This document shows positions 8,191 to 15,863 of a stretch of DNA of 52,879 bases, one piece after another. The notes beneath the pieces are model-generated. The model had not been told where the DNA came from, ran no database searches, and saw only the letters and a program-made list of their open reading frames with translations. This DNA is from Saprospiraceae bacterium (GTDB taxonomy: Bacteria > Bacteroidota > Bacteroidia > Chitinophagales > Saprospiraceae). Numbering within the stretch: the stretch's first letter is position 1; each line of letters opens with the position of its first letter. The DNA lies in contig JABSSL010000031.1 in NCBI GenBank assembly GCA_013214355.1, positions 21,757-74,635 of the forward strand. Direction: 5' to 3'. A program made the translations under genes and the position numbers.

Positions 8191-8946
8191 ATGAAAGAGT
8201 TTGAAGGTAAAGTAGCCATCATCACGGGAGCAGCCTCAGGCATCGGTAAAGCTACTGCAGCACTATTGGCCGAAAAGGGAGCCAAAGTAATTCTAGCAGA
8301 CCTTTTTGAAGATAAAGGAGGTCCAATAGCGGCGGATATCAAATCCGGTGGTGGTGAAGCCCATTTTGTCCAAACTGATGTAGCAGAGCTGGCCAGCGTT
8401 AATGCTATGATCGAAAGCTGTTTACAGGAATATGGTCAAATTGACATTTTGGTGAATAATGCGGGGATTGGTGGAGATTCCGCTTTCTTTGATCAAATTT
8501 CCGATGAGCATTGGAATCGCGTCATTGCCGTAAATCAGACTGGTGTATTCTACTGCATGCGGGCTGTTTTACCGCACATGAAAAGTCAAAAAGGAGGTGT
8601 AATTGTAAACTTAGCCTCTTTGGCGGGTATTGGTTCGGCGCCACGAATGGGTGCCTACGCGGCTAGTAAACATGCCGTAGTTGGCATGACCAAGACGGCA
8701 GCCGCAGAATATGCCAAATACAACATTAGAATAAATGCGGTTTGTCCAACTGTAATTCGTACACCGATGACAAAAGGATTCTTGCAGGCCGATGAAGCCA
8801 TGAGTGAGTTTATGCGTCAATCCATTCCGATGAAGCGATTCGGAGAAGCGGAGGAGGTAGCTCAAACGATATGCTGGTTGGCTAGTCCAGGTGCGAGTTT
8901 CGTAACGGGGGAAACGGTACGAGTAGACGGTGGACATCGTGCTTAG
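8191..8946 (+). CDS. Short-chain dehydrogenase/reductase (classical SDR)
   Basis: Cytoplasmic NAD(P)(H)-dependent oxidoreductase, 251 residues. Cofactor motif TGAASGIG at 12-19, NNAG at about 89-92, catalytic Ser143, Tyr156 and Lys160 (YAASK), and a C-terminal TGETVRVDGGH ending. ADLF after the second strand (Asp37 region) favours NAD(H) over NADP(H). The substrate is unknown. The strong terminator just upstream suggests separate expression from the importer, although the position after an acyl-CoA-generating operon would suit 3-hydroxyacyl or alcohol oxidation. That link is inference only. Confidence 0.88.
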   Translation: MKEFEGKVAIITGAASGIGKATAALLAEKGAKVILADLFEDKGGPIAADIKSGGGEAHFVQTDVAELASVNAMIESCLQEYGQIDILVNNAGIGGDSAFFDQISDEHWNRVIAVNQTGVFYCMRAVLPHMKSQKGGVIVNLASLAGIGSAPRMGAYAASKHAVVGMTKTAAAEYAKYNIRINAVCPTVIRTPMTKGFLQADEAMSEFMRQSIPMKRFGEAEEVAQTICWLASPGASFVTGETVRVDGGHRA

Positions 8947-9043
8947 ATTTTACCCATCTTGAGCAAAAATCTAGTTTTCTAATAATAGCTCATTGGGGCT
9001 AAGCGGTAGTGGAGTAGCATTTGGCTAATCCAATTCGCCTAGT

Positions 9044-10273
9044 TCAATAGATAAAAGATGCAGCGGTTACGGTAGGGATAATGACCAGATAGTCATAGTT
9101 AGATACTAAGGTTTTAAGCGTCCTATTTTCCAGTTGTAATTTTTGTTTTTTAGCAGCCTGGAGGATCTCAGCCGTATTAAAGACATACCAGTCTTTATCT
9201 CCTTCGACAGTCTCAAAAAAGGGCTGTAATGCTTTCAAGGGGCCTTGGTTAGGATCAAGCTTTTTAGCAGGATCGCCTTTGAAGGAACCACCCTGCATCC
9301 CGTCCTTACCGATGATCATGATATGTAGAGAGCTTTCGAATTGCGATTCAGCTAGGTTATGTACCACATTTCCTATATCAAAACCTCCGAGTAGGCTTTC
9401 GCCTTTACCAGCATGGATAGCCCCATACTTATAGAGGTTTTTGCCATTGAGAATGCGATCCATTTCCTGCATTAAATTATGCTTCATCAACTGGATTCGG
9501 AGTTGGTGATTGTTTTCCATATAAATTTTGCGGGAAAGCTTCATCGCCTTTATTCCTACCTTTTCAGTATCCGATAAGTCTAAAGTATCCAGCGCTTGCA
9601 GCTGATTCGTAAAGCTATCAGTGAAGAAATAGGGCTCTCCCTTACCAGCAGTAAATTGCTCGAATTTAAGCTTAGATTCCTTCTCGATAAATTGATAAAT
9701 CTCTCTAGCAGATTCGCTCTTGGTGACTTCTTCTAGAGAAGCACTAATCAAACGATCTGCCATCAATACCACCTGATCTGTTCCGAATACTTTGGTATCA
9801 GCAGCCACCAATTGCTTTAGCATTTCCATTTCAGGGTGTAGTGCGAAAAACGAAAATGTACTTCCATACTTTTCTATGTAGGAGCGCAGAGCGGTTTCAG
9901 AAGCTGTTTTCAATTGCTTCTCTATCAATTTTGCTGAAATCGGATCGATTTCGCAAAAGAAGTTATCAAAAGAGTTCGCTTCTGCGATTTTGGATACAAA
10001 AAGTGGAATTTCATTAAAGAAGTGATCTTCGCCAATTAGTACGTGCTTGCTTTTCTTCGACTCCTCTCTTATTTCCGTCCAACCTTCCCCAACAAAACGC
10101 CCTGCTGAATATTGAAATTTCTTGCTATGCTCTTTTATCAAAGCAGCCAGTGTGATTTCCTGATTGGCAGTACGCTGGGCAGGTAAGATAGGTGTGAAAG
10201 CAAAAAAGAAGATACCTGAAAGTGTTAGTGTTAATAAATAGTTCGCGCTTAATGTTTTCCTATTTTTGTTCAT
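9044..10273 (-). CDS. Exported protein of the EreA/ChaN/TraB (TIKI) fold type, tentative
   Basis: 409 residues with an N-terminal signal peptide (hydrophobic segment near residues 13-30, ending near PAQ). The stretch HVLIGEDHFFNEIP recalls the GEx(x)H motif near the N-terminus of erythromycin-esterase, ChaN and TraB/TIKI proteins, and YGAIHAGKGESLLGG resembles their second conserved His region. Between them lie mostly helices. This fold class includes metal- or haem-binding proteins and proteases or esterases, so no activity can be assigned. It is transcribed away from an AraC-type regulator gene 67 bases off, a common arrangement for a regulator and its target. The fold call rests on two motifs and is moderate to weak. 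Confidence 0.5.
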   Translation of the reverse strand: MNKNRKTLSANYLLTLTLSGIFFFAFTPILPAQRTANQEITLAALIKEHSKKFQYSAGRFVGEGWTEIREESKKSKHVLIGEDHFFNEIPLFVSKIAEANSFDNFFCEIDPISAKLIEKQLKTASETALRSYIEKYGSTFSFFALHPEMEMLKQLVAADTKVFGTDQVVLMADRLISASLEEVTKSESAREIYQFIEKESKLKFEQFTAGKGEPYFFTDSFTNQLQALDTLDLSDTEKVGIKAMKLSRKIYMENNHQLRIQLMKHNLMQEMDRILNGKNLYKYGAIHAGKGESLLGGFDIGNVVHNLAESQFESSLHIMIIGKDGMQGGSFKGDPAKKLDPNQGPLKALQPFFETVEGDKDWYVFNTAEILQAAKKQKLQLENRTLKTLVSNYDYLVIIPTVTAASFIY

Positions 10274-10302
10274 ATTGCCTTGCTATTTGTTTCTGCTACC
10301 AG

Positions 10303-10310
10303 CAAAACTA
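10303..10310 (-). promoter_or_regulatory. Candidate -7 element for the TIKI-like gene
   Basis: CAAAACTA reads TAGTTTTG on the minus strand, matching the Bacteroidota -7 consensus TAnnTTTG, 30 bases upstream of the start at 10273. No well-spaced TTG at -33 was found. Confidence 0.4.
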
Positions 10311-10340
10311 GAGCATTAACCCGACAAAAAATTGTAAGAA

Positions 10341-11171
10341 TTGGACACCCCATTGTTGTTCGAAGCGAATGCTGCTCATCCCGTAGTCAATCGCTTCGTA
10401 GAAAAGTATCAGTTTTACCGAATCGATCATCCTTGTTATTTGAAGACTGTTCCAAATGGTAGAATGGAATGCTGGAAAATCTTCTCCGGTAGTTTTGAGA
10501 TCTGGGATGATTCAGAAGGTAGCTTTCAAGCTGCCCCCGTAACTGGGGGATATCCAGCTACTCAGAATTCTTTACTTTTCCGGATCAAAGAACAGCTTTT
10601 CTGTCTCAACGTAAAACTTAAGCTAACCGCCATTCTTGCTCCGGCCTTTGGAAAGCTTTATCCGGTAAGATTATCCACTAACCCCCTTGATTTCAAGGAG
10701 ATAGAGGATCTAACTGATATAACCATCCCTCATTTTTTTGACGGTAACGCCATTAGTACAAGGGTATTGGATCAGTGGATTCTAGGGTTGTTTACTTCTG
10801 TTTTGAGGAATAAGGAACTTGAGACCTTAATCCAGTTACTAGGGCAATCCGAGATTCAAACCGTTGCAGAGTTGGCAAATGGTTTACAAATGAATAGTAA
10901 AACCTTGCATCGAAAAACAAAGCGCTACTTTGATCTATCTCCAAAAGAATTGTTGAGTATTTTTAGGTTTGAAAGAACGGCGGCCTATCTCAAAAGTAAT
11001 TTTGCCAATCGCTTGACTGATGCCTTACAATTTGGCTACTATGATCAGTCCCATTTTAATAAGGAATCAAAACGAATTACTGGCTTTTCTCCAAAACAGT
11101 TGTTCGAAAGAATGAGTTTGTCTACTCACGATTTGATGGTATTTGAGGTAGAGCCCGATTCAGTGGGATAA
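10341..11171 (+). CDS. AraC-family transcriptional regulator
   Basis: 276 residues. The C-terminal 100 or so carry the double helix-turn-helix of AraC/XylS proteins: TVAELANGLQMNSKTLHRKTK for the first HTH, and FGYYDQSHFNKESKRITGFSP for the second with its family hallmark, here quoted in part. The N-terminal half is probably a sensor domain (DUF6597-like arrangement); its ligand is unknown. I accept TTG at 10341 as start because an in-frame TAA lies six bases upstream and the next Met would remove about 40 residues of the N-terminal domain. It diverges from the exported protein gene at 9044-10273, its likely target. Confidence 0.82.
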   Translation: MDTPLLFEANAAHPVVNRFVEKYQFYRIDHPCYLKTVPNGRMECWKIFSGSFEIWDDSEGSFQAAPVTGGYPATQNSLLFRIKEQLFCLNVKLKLTAILAPAFGKLYPVRLSTNPLDFKEIEDLTDITIPHFFDGNAISTRVLDQWILGLFTSVLRNKELETLIQLLGQSEIQTVAELANGLQMNSKTLHRKTKRYFDLSPKELLSIFRFERTAAYLKSNFANRLTDALQFGYYDQSHFNKESKRITGFSPKQLFERMSLSTHDLMVFEVEPDSVG

Positions 11172-11181
11172 CTATTAGCGA

Positions 11182-11429
11182 TTACTCTTCGCTGTAGTAC
11201 ATCACATTCAGGTGTCGATCGGAATCACACTCCCTGGTCATCACGGCACCTTTGTCCCTCCGTATCTTCTGCACGATTGAATGAATTGGTAAGCTCCATT
11301 CGTCCTATCCTGATAAACATCAACCCAAACAAATGTAAAGCTTTCCTGTTTACCTAAAAACTTCTCCTCAATACCTATCTTTGACCATCCACTTTCCAGT
11401 TTGGGAAGTACCACTTCAACAGAATACAC
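11182..11429 (-). pseudogene. Frameshifted small gene or gene remnant
   Basis: Two abutting minus-strand frames read like one protein. The upstream part runs from a GTG at 11429 and includes GKQESFTFVWVDVYQDR. The downstream part, in another frame (11182-11304), includes IHSIVQKIRRDKGAVMTREC and ends in LNVMYYSEE. The switch must fall between the TAG at 11305-11307 of the second frame and the end of sensible sequence in the first, near 11285-11307. A one-base indel would join them into roughly 80 residues. No family was recognised. A promoter-like TATCTTTG on the plus strand lies inside it, which suits a decayed gene. A sequencing error or chance open frames remain possible. Confidence 0.38.
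11376..11383 (+). promoter_or_regulatory. Candidate -7 element for the MDR oxidoreductase
   Basis: TATCTTTG matches TAnnTTTG exactly and stands 49 bases before the start at 11433. The expected upstream TTG is not obvious. Confidence 0.45.
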
Positions 11430-11432
11430 TAC

Positions 11433-12437
11433 ATGAAATTAATTGCAGTACAACAGCCAGGAGGTCTAGAAAATCTCAAGGTGGCCGAAAGGCAGATCAC
11501 AGAGCCAGGGCCAGGCGAAATCAGAGTCCGTTGGCATGCCACTTCCTTAAATTATCACGATTATTTGGTTGCTATCGGAGCCATCCCGGTACCAGATGGA
11601 CGCATTCCTATGTCAGACGGCGCCGGAGAAATCACCGCCCTTGGGGAAGGTGTAAAACAATGGCAAGTCGGAGATAAAGTGATGTCCATGTTTTTTCCAA
11701 ACTGGGTTGAAGGCAAGCCTAGTATTCCAAAAACGAAGGCCATTATGGGGGAAACCGTTGATGGCTGTATGATCGAGGAAGCCATTGTTTCCGCCACGGC
11801 GGTTACTGGAATTCCCGATGGCTATACCTATGCAGAAGCAGCCGTATTGCCCTGTGCGGGGCTTACAGCCTGGAGAGGATTGATGGTAGAAGGTGGCTTA
11901 CAGGCTGGAGATACCGTGCTCATTGAAGGTAGTGGAGGTATGTCAATCCTTGCCCTGCAATTGGCTAAGGCTGCGGGAGCGACTATTTTTGCTACGACTT
12001 CCTCAGCGGCTAAGGCTGAACGGCTGAAATCTCTCGGTGCGGAAGCCGTGGTGAATTACAAGGAAGATACCCGCTGGGGCAAAGCCATCAATAAGCTTTC
12101 CGGTGGCGGCGTCGATCACGTCTTGGACGTCGGTGGAGGTTCAACGATGAAGCAATCTATAGAAGCTGTAGCGGTTGGAGGTCATATTGCTTCTATTGGC
12201 ATTCTAGGAGGTGGAAGATCTGGAGAGATTACTTTCCCTAAGCTCTTTTTCAAACATATCAGGATGACTGGCCTCGCTGTTGGTAGCAATGTCATGCAGC
12301 AAAAGATGGTACGAGCCATCAATGTTAGCGGTATGAAACCAATCATCGATAAATCTTTTGCTTTCGATCAATTGGCAGATGCCTTCACTTACCAAGATTC
12401 CGGACAACAGTTTGGCAAGATTGTGTTGGAATACTAG
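11433..12437 (+). CDS. Zinc-type alcohol dehydrogenase-like / quinone oxidoreductase (MDR superfamily)
   Basis: NAD(P)-dependent oxidoreductase of the medium-chain superfamily, 334 residues. A GroES-like N-terminal domain (GEIRVRWHATSLNYHDYLV) is followed by a Rossmann domain with VLIEGSGGMSILALQLAKA. The canonical GHE zinc-binding motif of true alcohol dehydrogenases is absent and NYHDYL occupies the quinone-oxidoreductase position, so it is probably zinc-free and reduces an enone or quinone-like substrate. It has its own candidate promoter and a strong hairpin downstream, so it is probably monocistronic. The substrate is unknown. Confidence 0.88.
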   Translation: MKLIAVQQPGGLENLKVAERQITEPGPGEIRVRWHATSLNYHDYLVAIGAIPVPDGRIPMSDGAGEITALGEGVKQWQVGDKVMSMFFPNWVEGKPSIPKTKAIMGETVDGCMIEEAIVSATAVTGIPDGYTYAEAAVLPCAGLTAWRGLMVEGGLQAGDTVLIEGSGGMSILALQLAKAAGATIFATTSSAAKAERLKSLGAEAVVNYKEDTRWGKAINKLSGGGVDHVLDVGGGSTMKQSIEAVAVGGHIASIGILGGGRSGEITFPKLFFKHIRMTGLAVGSNVMQQKMVRAINVSGMKPIIDKSFAFDQLADAFTYQDSGQQFGKIVLEY

Positions 12438-12460
12438 TAGAGTACAGTATTGTTGCCCTG

Positions 12461-12504
12461 TAGCCACCAGCCTGTTCTACCACGGAAGAATAGGCTGGTG
12501 GCTA
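12461..12504 (+). terminator. Strong hairpin after the MDR gene
   Basis: TAGCCACCAGCCT (12461-12473) pairs perfectly with AGGCTGGTGGCTA (12492-12504): a GC-rich 13-bp stem with an 18-base loop. No T-run follows on either strand, so termination is likely but not of the classic type. It sits between convergent genes and could serve both. Confidence 0.55.
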
Positions 12505-12629
12505 TATCACCTCATCTACTTAGATTCGGATCAACTCCCATATCGCCTTCCGAGCAGCACCTAATGCCACCCTGTTTTCAAAACCAATGACAAACAGAAA
12601 AGTAAAAGTAAAAGGAGGACCTCGTTTTC

Positions 12630-13154
12630 CTAGAAGCTATTGAGGTAGTCTTTGACTAAGGTCGCTTCCGATGGTTTGATTCGACCACTCAGGATAAGAC
12701 GTACCTCCCGCCGACGCGGAGCACTTTCATAACGCTGCTGTTCGATTTCGGTCAACGGAAGTAAAGCAGGAACAGGTACTGGCGTACCATTTTCCTCATT
12801 CAAAGCGACGAAGGTGAAGTAAGCATGATTGCATCTTCGAGGATTCAATCCCTTTATGTTGGCCGCGAATACCTCTACATAAACCTCTATCGAAGTTCTA
12901 AATGCTCTGGTCACAGTGGCTTCTATGGTCACGATATCACCCACTCGAATGGGTTTTTCAAAAGAGACATGATCCACCGAAGCCGTCACAACATGTGCTT
13001 CGGTGTGTTTACCTGCACATATCCCACAAGCAATGTCCATCCAACGCAAAAGATTCCCCCCCATCAGGTTTCCCATGGGATTGGTATCATTAGGCATGAT
13101 CATTTCGGTCATCACCGTTTTGGAATCAACTACTTTTTTAGGACGTGGCTCCAT
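12630..13154 (-). CDS. Acyl-CoA thioesterase (hotdog fold, YciA/BACH-like)
   Basis: Hydrolyses acyl-CoA to free acid and CoA; cytoplasmic, 174 residues. Hotdog motifs: MIMPNDTNPMGNLMGGNLL with the catalytic Asn/Asp region, a central helix RWMDIACGICAGKH, then TASVDHVSFEKPIRVGD. The order and the 'PMGNLMGG' turn match the YciA/cytosolic acyl-CoA hydrolase group. It lies nine bases after the upstream gene at 13164 and is probably co-transcribed with it. Acyl preference cannot be read. Functionally it opposes the acyl-CoA synthetase at 4967, but the two are not in one operon. Confidence 0.9.
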   Translation of the reverse strand: MEPRPKKVVDSKTVMTEMIMPNDTNPMGNLMGGNLLRWMDIACGICAGKHTEAHVVTASVDHVSFEKPIRVGDIVTIEATVTRAFRTSIEVYVEVFAANIKGLNPRRCNHAYFTFVALNEENGTPVPVPALLPLTEIEQQRYESAPRRREVRLILSGRIKPSEATLVKDYLNSF

Positions 13155-13163
13155 GTATTGCGC

Positions 13164-13601
13164 TTATTTGATCATTACTCCTCGCTTATTGACCAGTGGA
13201 ATATTGGTGAAATGAGCTTCATCTATACTCCCCTTGACAAATATGAACTTCTTGTCGAACATGTAATCCTCTTGCACAAAACTGATCCAATATTCGTGCG
13301 TTAAATGAAAGAGTTTACTTTGAATCGGTTCTACCTGAACTGCGGCCTCTGCTTTAATCTCCTCGAAGAAGTGGCGGAGTGTGGTTGTTTTGAGACTCTC
13401 TCCTTGCTCTTCGCCATACCCTTTGGAGCTAACTAAAACGCTTTTTAGGGGTTGATTCTTCAGATTGACAATGTAGGTGTCCCAAAGGCCCTCAGCTAGG
13501 TTTTCGCTGCGCGGTACAATGGCCAGCGCAACTCCTTCAACCTTACGTATAGGTATATCTTTCTTCATGATACACATTAAGGCTTCTAAAATTCTAGACA
13601 T
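13164..13601 (-). CDS. Conserved Bacteroidota protein of unknown function
   Basis: 145 residues from the ATG at 13601; homologs as I remember them begin at MKKDIPI, which would put the start at 13568 and give 134 residues. Motifs include LWDTYIVNLKNQPLKSVLVS, SLKTTTLRHFFEEI, HEYWISFVQED and DKKFIFVKGSI. I recall this family in many Bacteroidota genomes under the misleading name 'phenylalanyl-tRNA synthetase alpha subunit'; nothing here resembles a tRNA synthetase and that name should not be carried over. No signal peptide or membrane segment is visible. It precedes the thioesterase by nine bases, and a TAnnTTTG element stands 22 bases before its start. Confidence 0.8.
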   Translation of the reverse strand: MSRILEALMCIMKKDIPIRKVEGVALAIVPRSENLAEGLWDTYIVNLKNQPLKSVLVSSKGYGEEQGESLKTTTLRHFFEEIKAEAAVQVEPIQSKLFHLTHEYWISFVQEDYMFDKKFIFVKGSIDEAHFTNIPLVNKRGVMIK

Positions 13602-13622
13602 AGCCCTTTTTTCAAAAGGCGA

Positions 13623-13630
13623 GCAAAGAT
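13623..13630 (-). promoter_or_regulatory. Candidate -7 element for the unknown-function/thioesterase pair
   Basis: CAAAGATA reads TATCTTTG on the minus strand, an exact TAnnTTTG match 22 bases before the start at 13601 and inside the 38-base gap behind lipB. Confidence 0.5.
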
Positions 13631-13639
13631 AAGAATAAG

Positions 13640-14353
13640 CTATTCAAAACCAAAGCCAAACAATTGAGCAAAATGTTGCTTGAGTTTCTCCTTGACCATC
13701 CCTATATCCACGGTATGGCCCAACTCCTTTGCTAGCGAGGTGACAGCCTTGTCCTCTTCTTGAATACCACATGGGATAATATTGTCAAAGTGTTGCAACT
13801 GCGTATTTACATTAAAGGCAAAGCCGTGCATCGTCACCCAACGACTTAAATGCACCCCGATGGCACAGATTTTTCGTTTCGGCTGGGCATCCGTTTGAGG
13901 AAGCCATACCCCAGTATAACCTTCCTCTCGCCCTGCTTCAATCTCATAGTCCGACAAGGTTCGAATCACCGCTTCCTCGAGATAACGAACATATTTATGT
14001 ACATCATTAAAGAAGCCATCCAAGTCCAGAATGGGATAACCGACGATTTGGCCAGGGCCGTGATAAGTAATATCTCCTCCTCTATTGATCTTGTAGAAGG
14101 TAAAACCTTCGTCTGCCAACTCCTCCTCCTTCAACAACAAATGATCTAAAGAACCACTCTTGCCCAGCGTATACACTGGAGGGTGTTCACAAAAGAGCAA
14201 ATGATGAAGCAAGGACAAAGTAGGTTGCCCATCCTTTCGACGTTGCCGATTTTCTAATTTTCGATTCACTACCTGTTTGTGCAGCTCCGTCTGGTAATCC
14301 CAGGCAGCTTGGTAATCAATCAATCCTAAATCTCTGAACTTAACTTGTTCCAT
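13640..14353 (-). CDS. lipB: Octanoyltransferase LipB
   Basis: Transfers octanoyl from acyl carrier protein to the lipoyl domains of the dehydrogenase complexes, the first step of de novo lipoate assembly; cytoplasmic. I start at the ATG at 14353 (237 residues) because homology begins at MEQVKFRDLG; an in-frame ATG 18 bases upstream overlaps a promoter-like element on the other strand. RGGDITYHGPGQ is at residues 91-102, the catalytic Lys is at about 161 (RKICAIGVH), and the catalytic Cys is 195 (IIPCGI). All key residues are present and the length is normal. Confidence 0.95.
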   Translation of the reverse strand: MEQVKFRDLGLIDYQAAWDYQTELHKQVVNRKLENRQRRKDGQPTLSLLHHLLFCEHPPVYTLGKSGSLDHLLLKEEELADEGFTFYKINRGGDITYHGPGQIVGYPILDLDGFFNDVHKYVRYLEEAVIRTLSDYEIEAGREEGYTGVWLPQTDAQPKRKICAIGVHLSRWVTMHGFAFNVNTQLQHFDNIIPCGIQEEDKAVTSLAKELGHTVDIGMVKEKLKQHFAQLFGFGFE

Positions 14354-14404
14354 ACCTATATTTGACCACAACTGGCATGCTAGAGTAAAGACTCCCTATC
14401 AGCG

Positions 14405-14412
14405 CAAAAGTA
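14405..14412 (-). promoter_or_regulatory. Candidate -7 element for lipB
   Basis: CAAAAGTA reads TACTTTTG on the minus strand, an exact TAnnTTTG match 51 bases before the chosen lipB start. Confidence 0.45.
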
Positions 14413-14562
14413 AAAATCAAAGATGAATTACCGAATACCTATGTCTAACATCTTCCCCTCTGATTTGGTTGTTGTAGCTGGTTATCAAATAAATACGGGA
14501 AGCCTTTCAAAGTCGAAAAGTTCTAATTGAAATTCTAACTTCCATCCCTAAGACGAAAAAGT

Positions 14563-14570
14563 TATATTTG
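14563..14570 (+). promoter_or_regulatory. Candidate -7 element for the GH1-like gene
   Basis: TATATTTG matches TAnnTTTG exactly, 80 bases before the start at 14651. The rest of the 297-base gap 14354-14650 holds the lipB element on the other strand and a second TATATTTG (14357-14364), and nothing else I can support. Confidence 0.45.
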
Positions 14571-14650
14571 CATCGAATTGGTAGTCCACGGACAAAGCTC
14601 ATTGTCTCTAGCTAGCTTAGGACTGTGCTGCCGCTAAATACTCCATACCT

Positions 14651-15829
14651 ATGCGTCTTGAATTTCCCTCAAATTTCTTTTGGGGCTCTTCCACTTCGGC
14701 AGCTCAAACCGAAACGGCGGGCCCTCACTCTTGGAAGGGAATTGAAAGTCAAGATGGGCATATTTTCGACCGAACAACAGATCACGAACTTCGGATTGAA
14801 GAGGACATTTCTTACATCAAGCGCTTCGGTAGTGTTTACCGTTGCGGGGTAGATTGGTCTAAACTGCAAGCTGGCCCTTTCGAGCCCTTGGATGAGGCGT
14901 GGGTGGAGCACTACCAGACTTTCTTTGCTGAGCTAGTGGATGAGGGGATGGATATCCTGTTCGTATTTCACCATTTTGCCAACCCCTTGTGGTTTGAAGA
15001 AGCAGGAGGCTGGCTGAATGAGGATAACATCCCTGCATTTGTGGACTTTGCTAGACGTTGTGCCGAACAGTTCGGCGAATATGTATTTAACTGGAATACC
15101 TTTAACGAGCCCAATGTCTATGCTTTTGCAGGATATATGGCTGGACGGTTCCCCCCATTCAAACGCAGTCTTCGGAAAGCGAATCGAGTCCTGAAACACC
15201 TAGGTATGGCTCATGATATCGTCTATGATATTCTAAAGGGGCTCTATCCAGAAAAATGGGTAGGCATATCCATGAATACCTTATGGGCCCAGGCAAAACA
15301 TCCTTTAGGCTACTTCCCTGCCTGGTGGTTTGAACGATGGTATCATAAAAAAACTTCCCGGATCTTTAAGAAGGTAGATTATTGGGGCCTATCCTACTAC
15401 GCCTACATTCCCTTCACGCCATTTCCGCTCACAGAAGTAGAAAAGCCAGGTAAACTTGGTAAGCTCAAGATCCCGCATGATGACATGTGGGGATACAAAC
15501 CAGAAGGGCTATACCGCATGCTTAAGAAGGTTCACCGTTGGAAAAAACGCCCCATCATCATATTGGAAAGCGGGATTTGTACAGAAGATCCAAAACGAAG
15601 AATCCAGAGCATTAGAGATTACCTTTCCTACATTCATAAAGCCATTGGAGAAGGACTAGACATTCGCGGATATATTCATTGGAGTACCTGGGACAATTTT
15701 GAATGGAATCTTGGACCAAGTTATCGTTTTGGCCTCGTGTATGTAGATCTAGACACTAAGAACCGTTATTTGACGCCAGCAGGCGAGTTCTATGATAAAC
15801 TAACTACTGACAATGCAGTAGATGTTTAA
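14651..15829 (+). CDS. Glycoside hydrolase family 1-like beta-glycosidase
   Basis: 392 residues, shorter than the usual 440-480 of GH1. It opens FPSNFFWGSSTSAAQTE, the classic GH1 N-terminal strand. Acid/base Glu is E153 in TFNEP. The nucleophile is E306 in IILESGI, where most family members have (T/I)ENG. WSTWDNFEW near the C-terminus is the aglycone-site motif. No signal peptide is seen, so it probably acts in the cytoplasm on an imported disaccharide or glycoside. Both catalytic glutamates are kept; the missing stretch and the ENG to ESG change suggest altered specificity. The substrate is not predictable from this. Confidence 0.87.
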   Translation: MRLEFPSNFFWGSSTSAAQTETAGPHSWKGIESQDGHIFDRTTDHELRIEEDISYIKRFGSVYRCGVDWSKLQAGPFEPLDEAWVEHYQTFFAELVDEGMDILFVFHHFANPLWFEEAGGWLNEDNIPAFVDFARRCAEQFGEYVFNWNTFNEPNVYAFAGYMAGRFPPFKRSLRKANRVLKHLGMAHDIVYDILKGLYPEKWVGISMNTLWAQAKHPLGYFPAWWFERWYHKKTSRIFKKVDYWGLSYYAYIPFTPFPLTEVEKPGKLGKLKIPHDDMWGYKPEGLYRMLKKVHRWKKRPIIILESGICTEDPKRRIQSIRDYLSYIHKAIGEGLDIRGYIHWSTWDNFEWNLGPSYRFGLVYVDLDTKNRYLTPAGEFYDKLTTDNAVDV

Positions 15830-15863
15830 TTCCCAAAAACACTTTATAATACCAACAACCACA

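Noticed and set aside
12520-12632. A minus-strand readable stretch after the thioesterase ending in KAIWELIRI
   Set aside because: It has no ATG, starts right after a stop in frame and is only 37 codons. It might be a gene tail but cannot be separated from chance.
12825-13304. A 159-codon plus-strand frame across the thioesterase and the unknown small gene
   Set aside because: Both genes on the other strand are convincing and the product is rich in His, Tyr and Ser without pattern, as expected of a shadow frame.
13941-13990. A GGTTCGAATC sequence that resembles a tRNA T-arm
   Set aside because: It lies inside lipB, and no acceptor or anticodon stem can be formed around it.
14357-14364. A plus-strand TATATTTG overlapping the first codons of lipB
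   Set aside because: It is nearly 290 bases from the next plus-strand gene, which has its own closer match at 14563; treated as coincidence.
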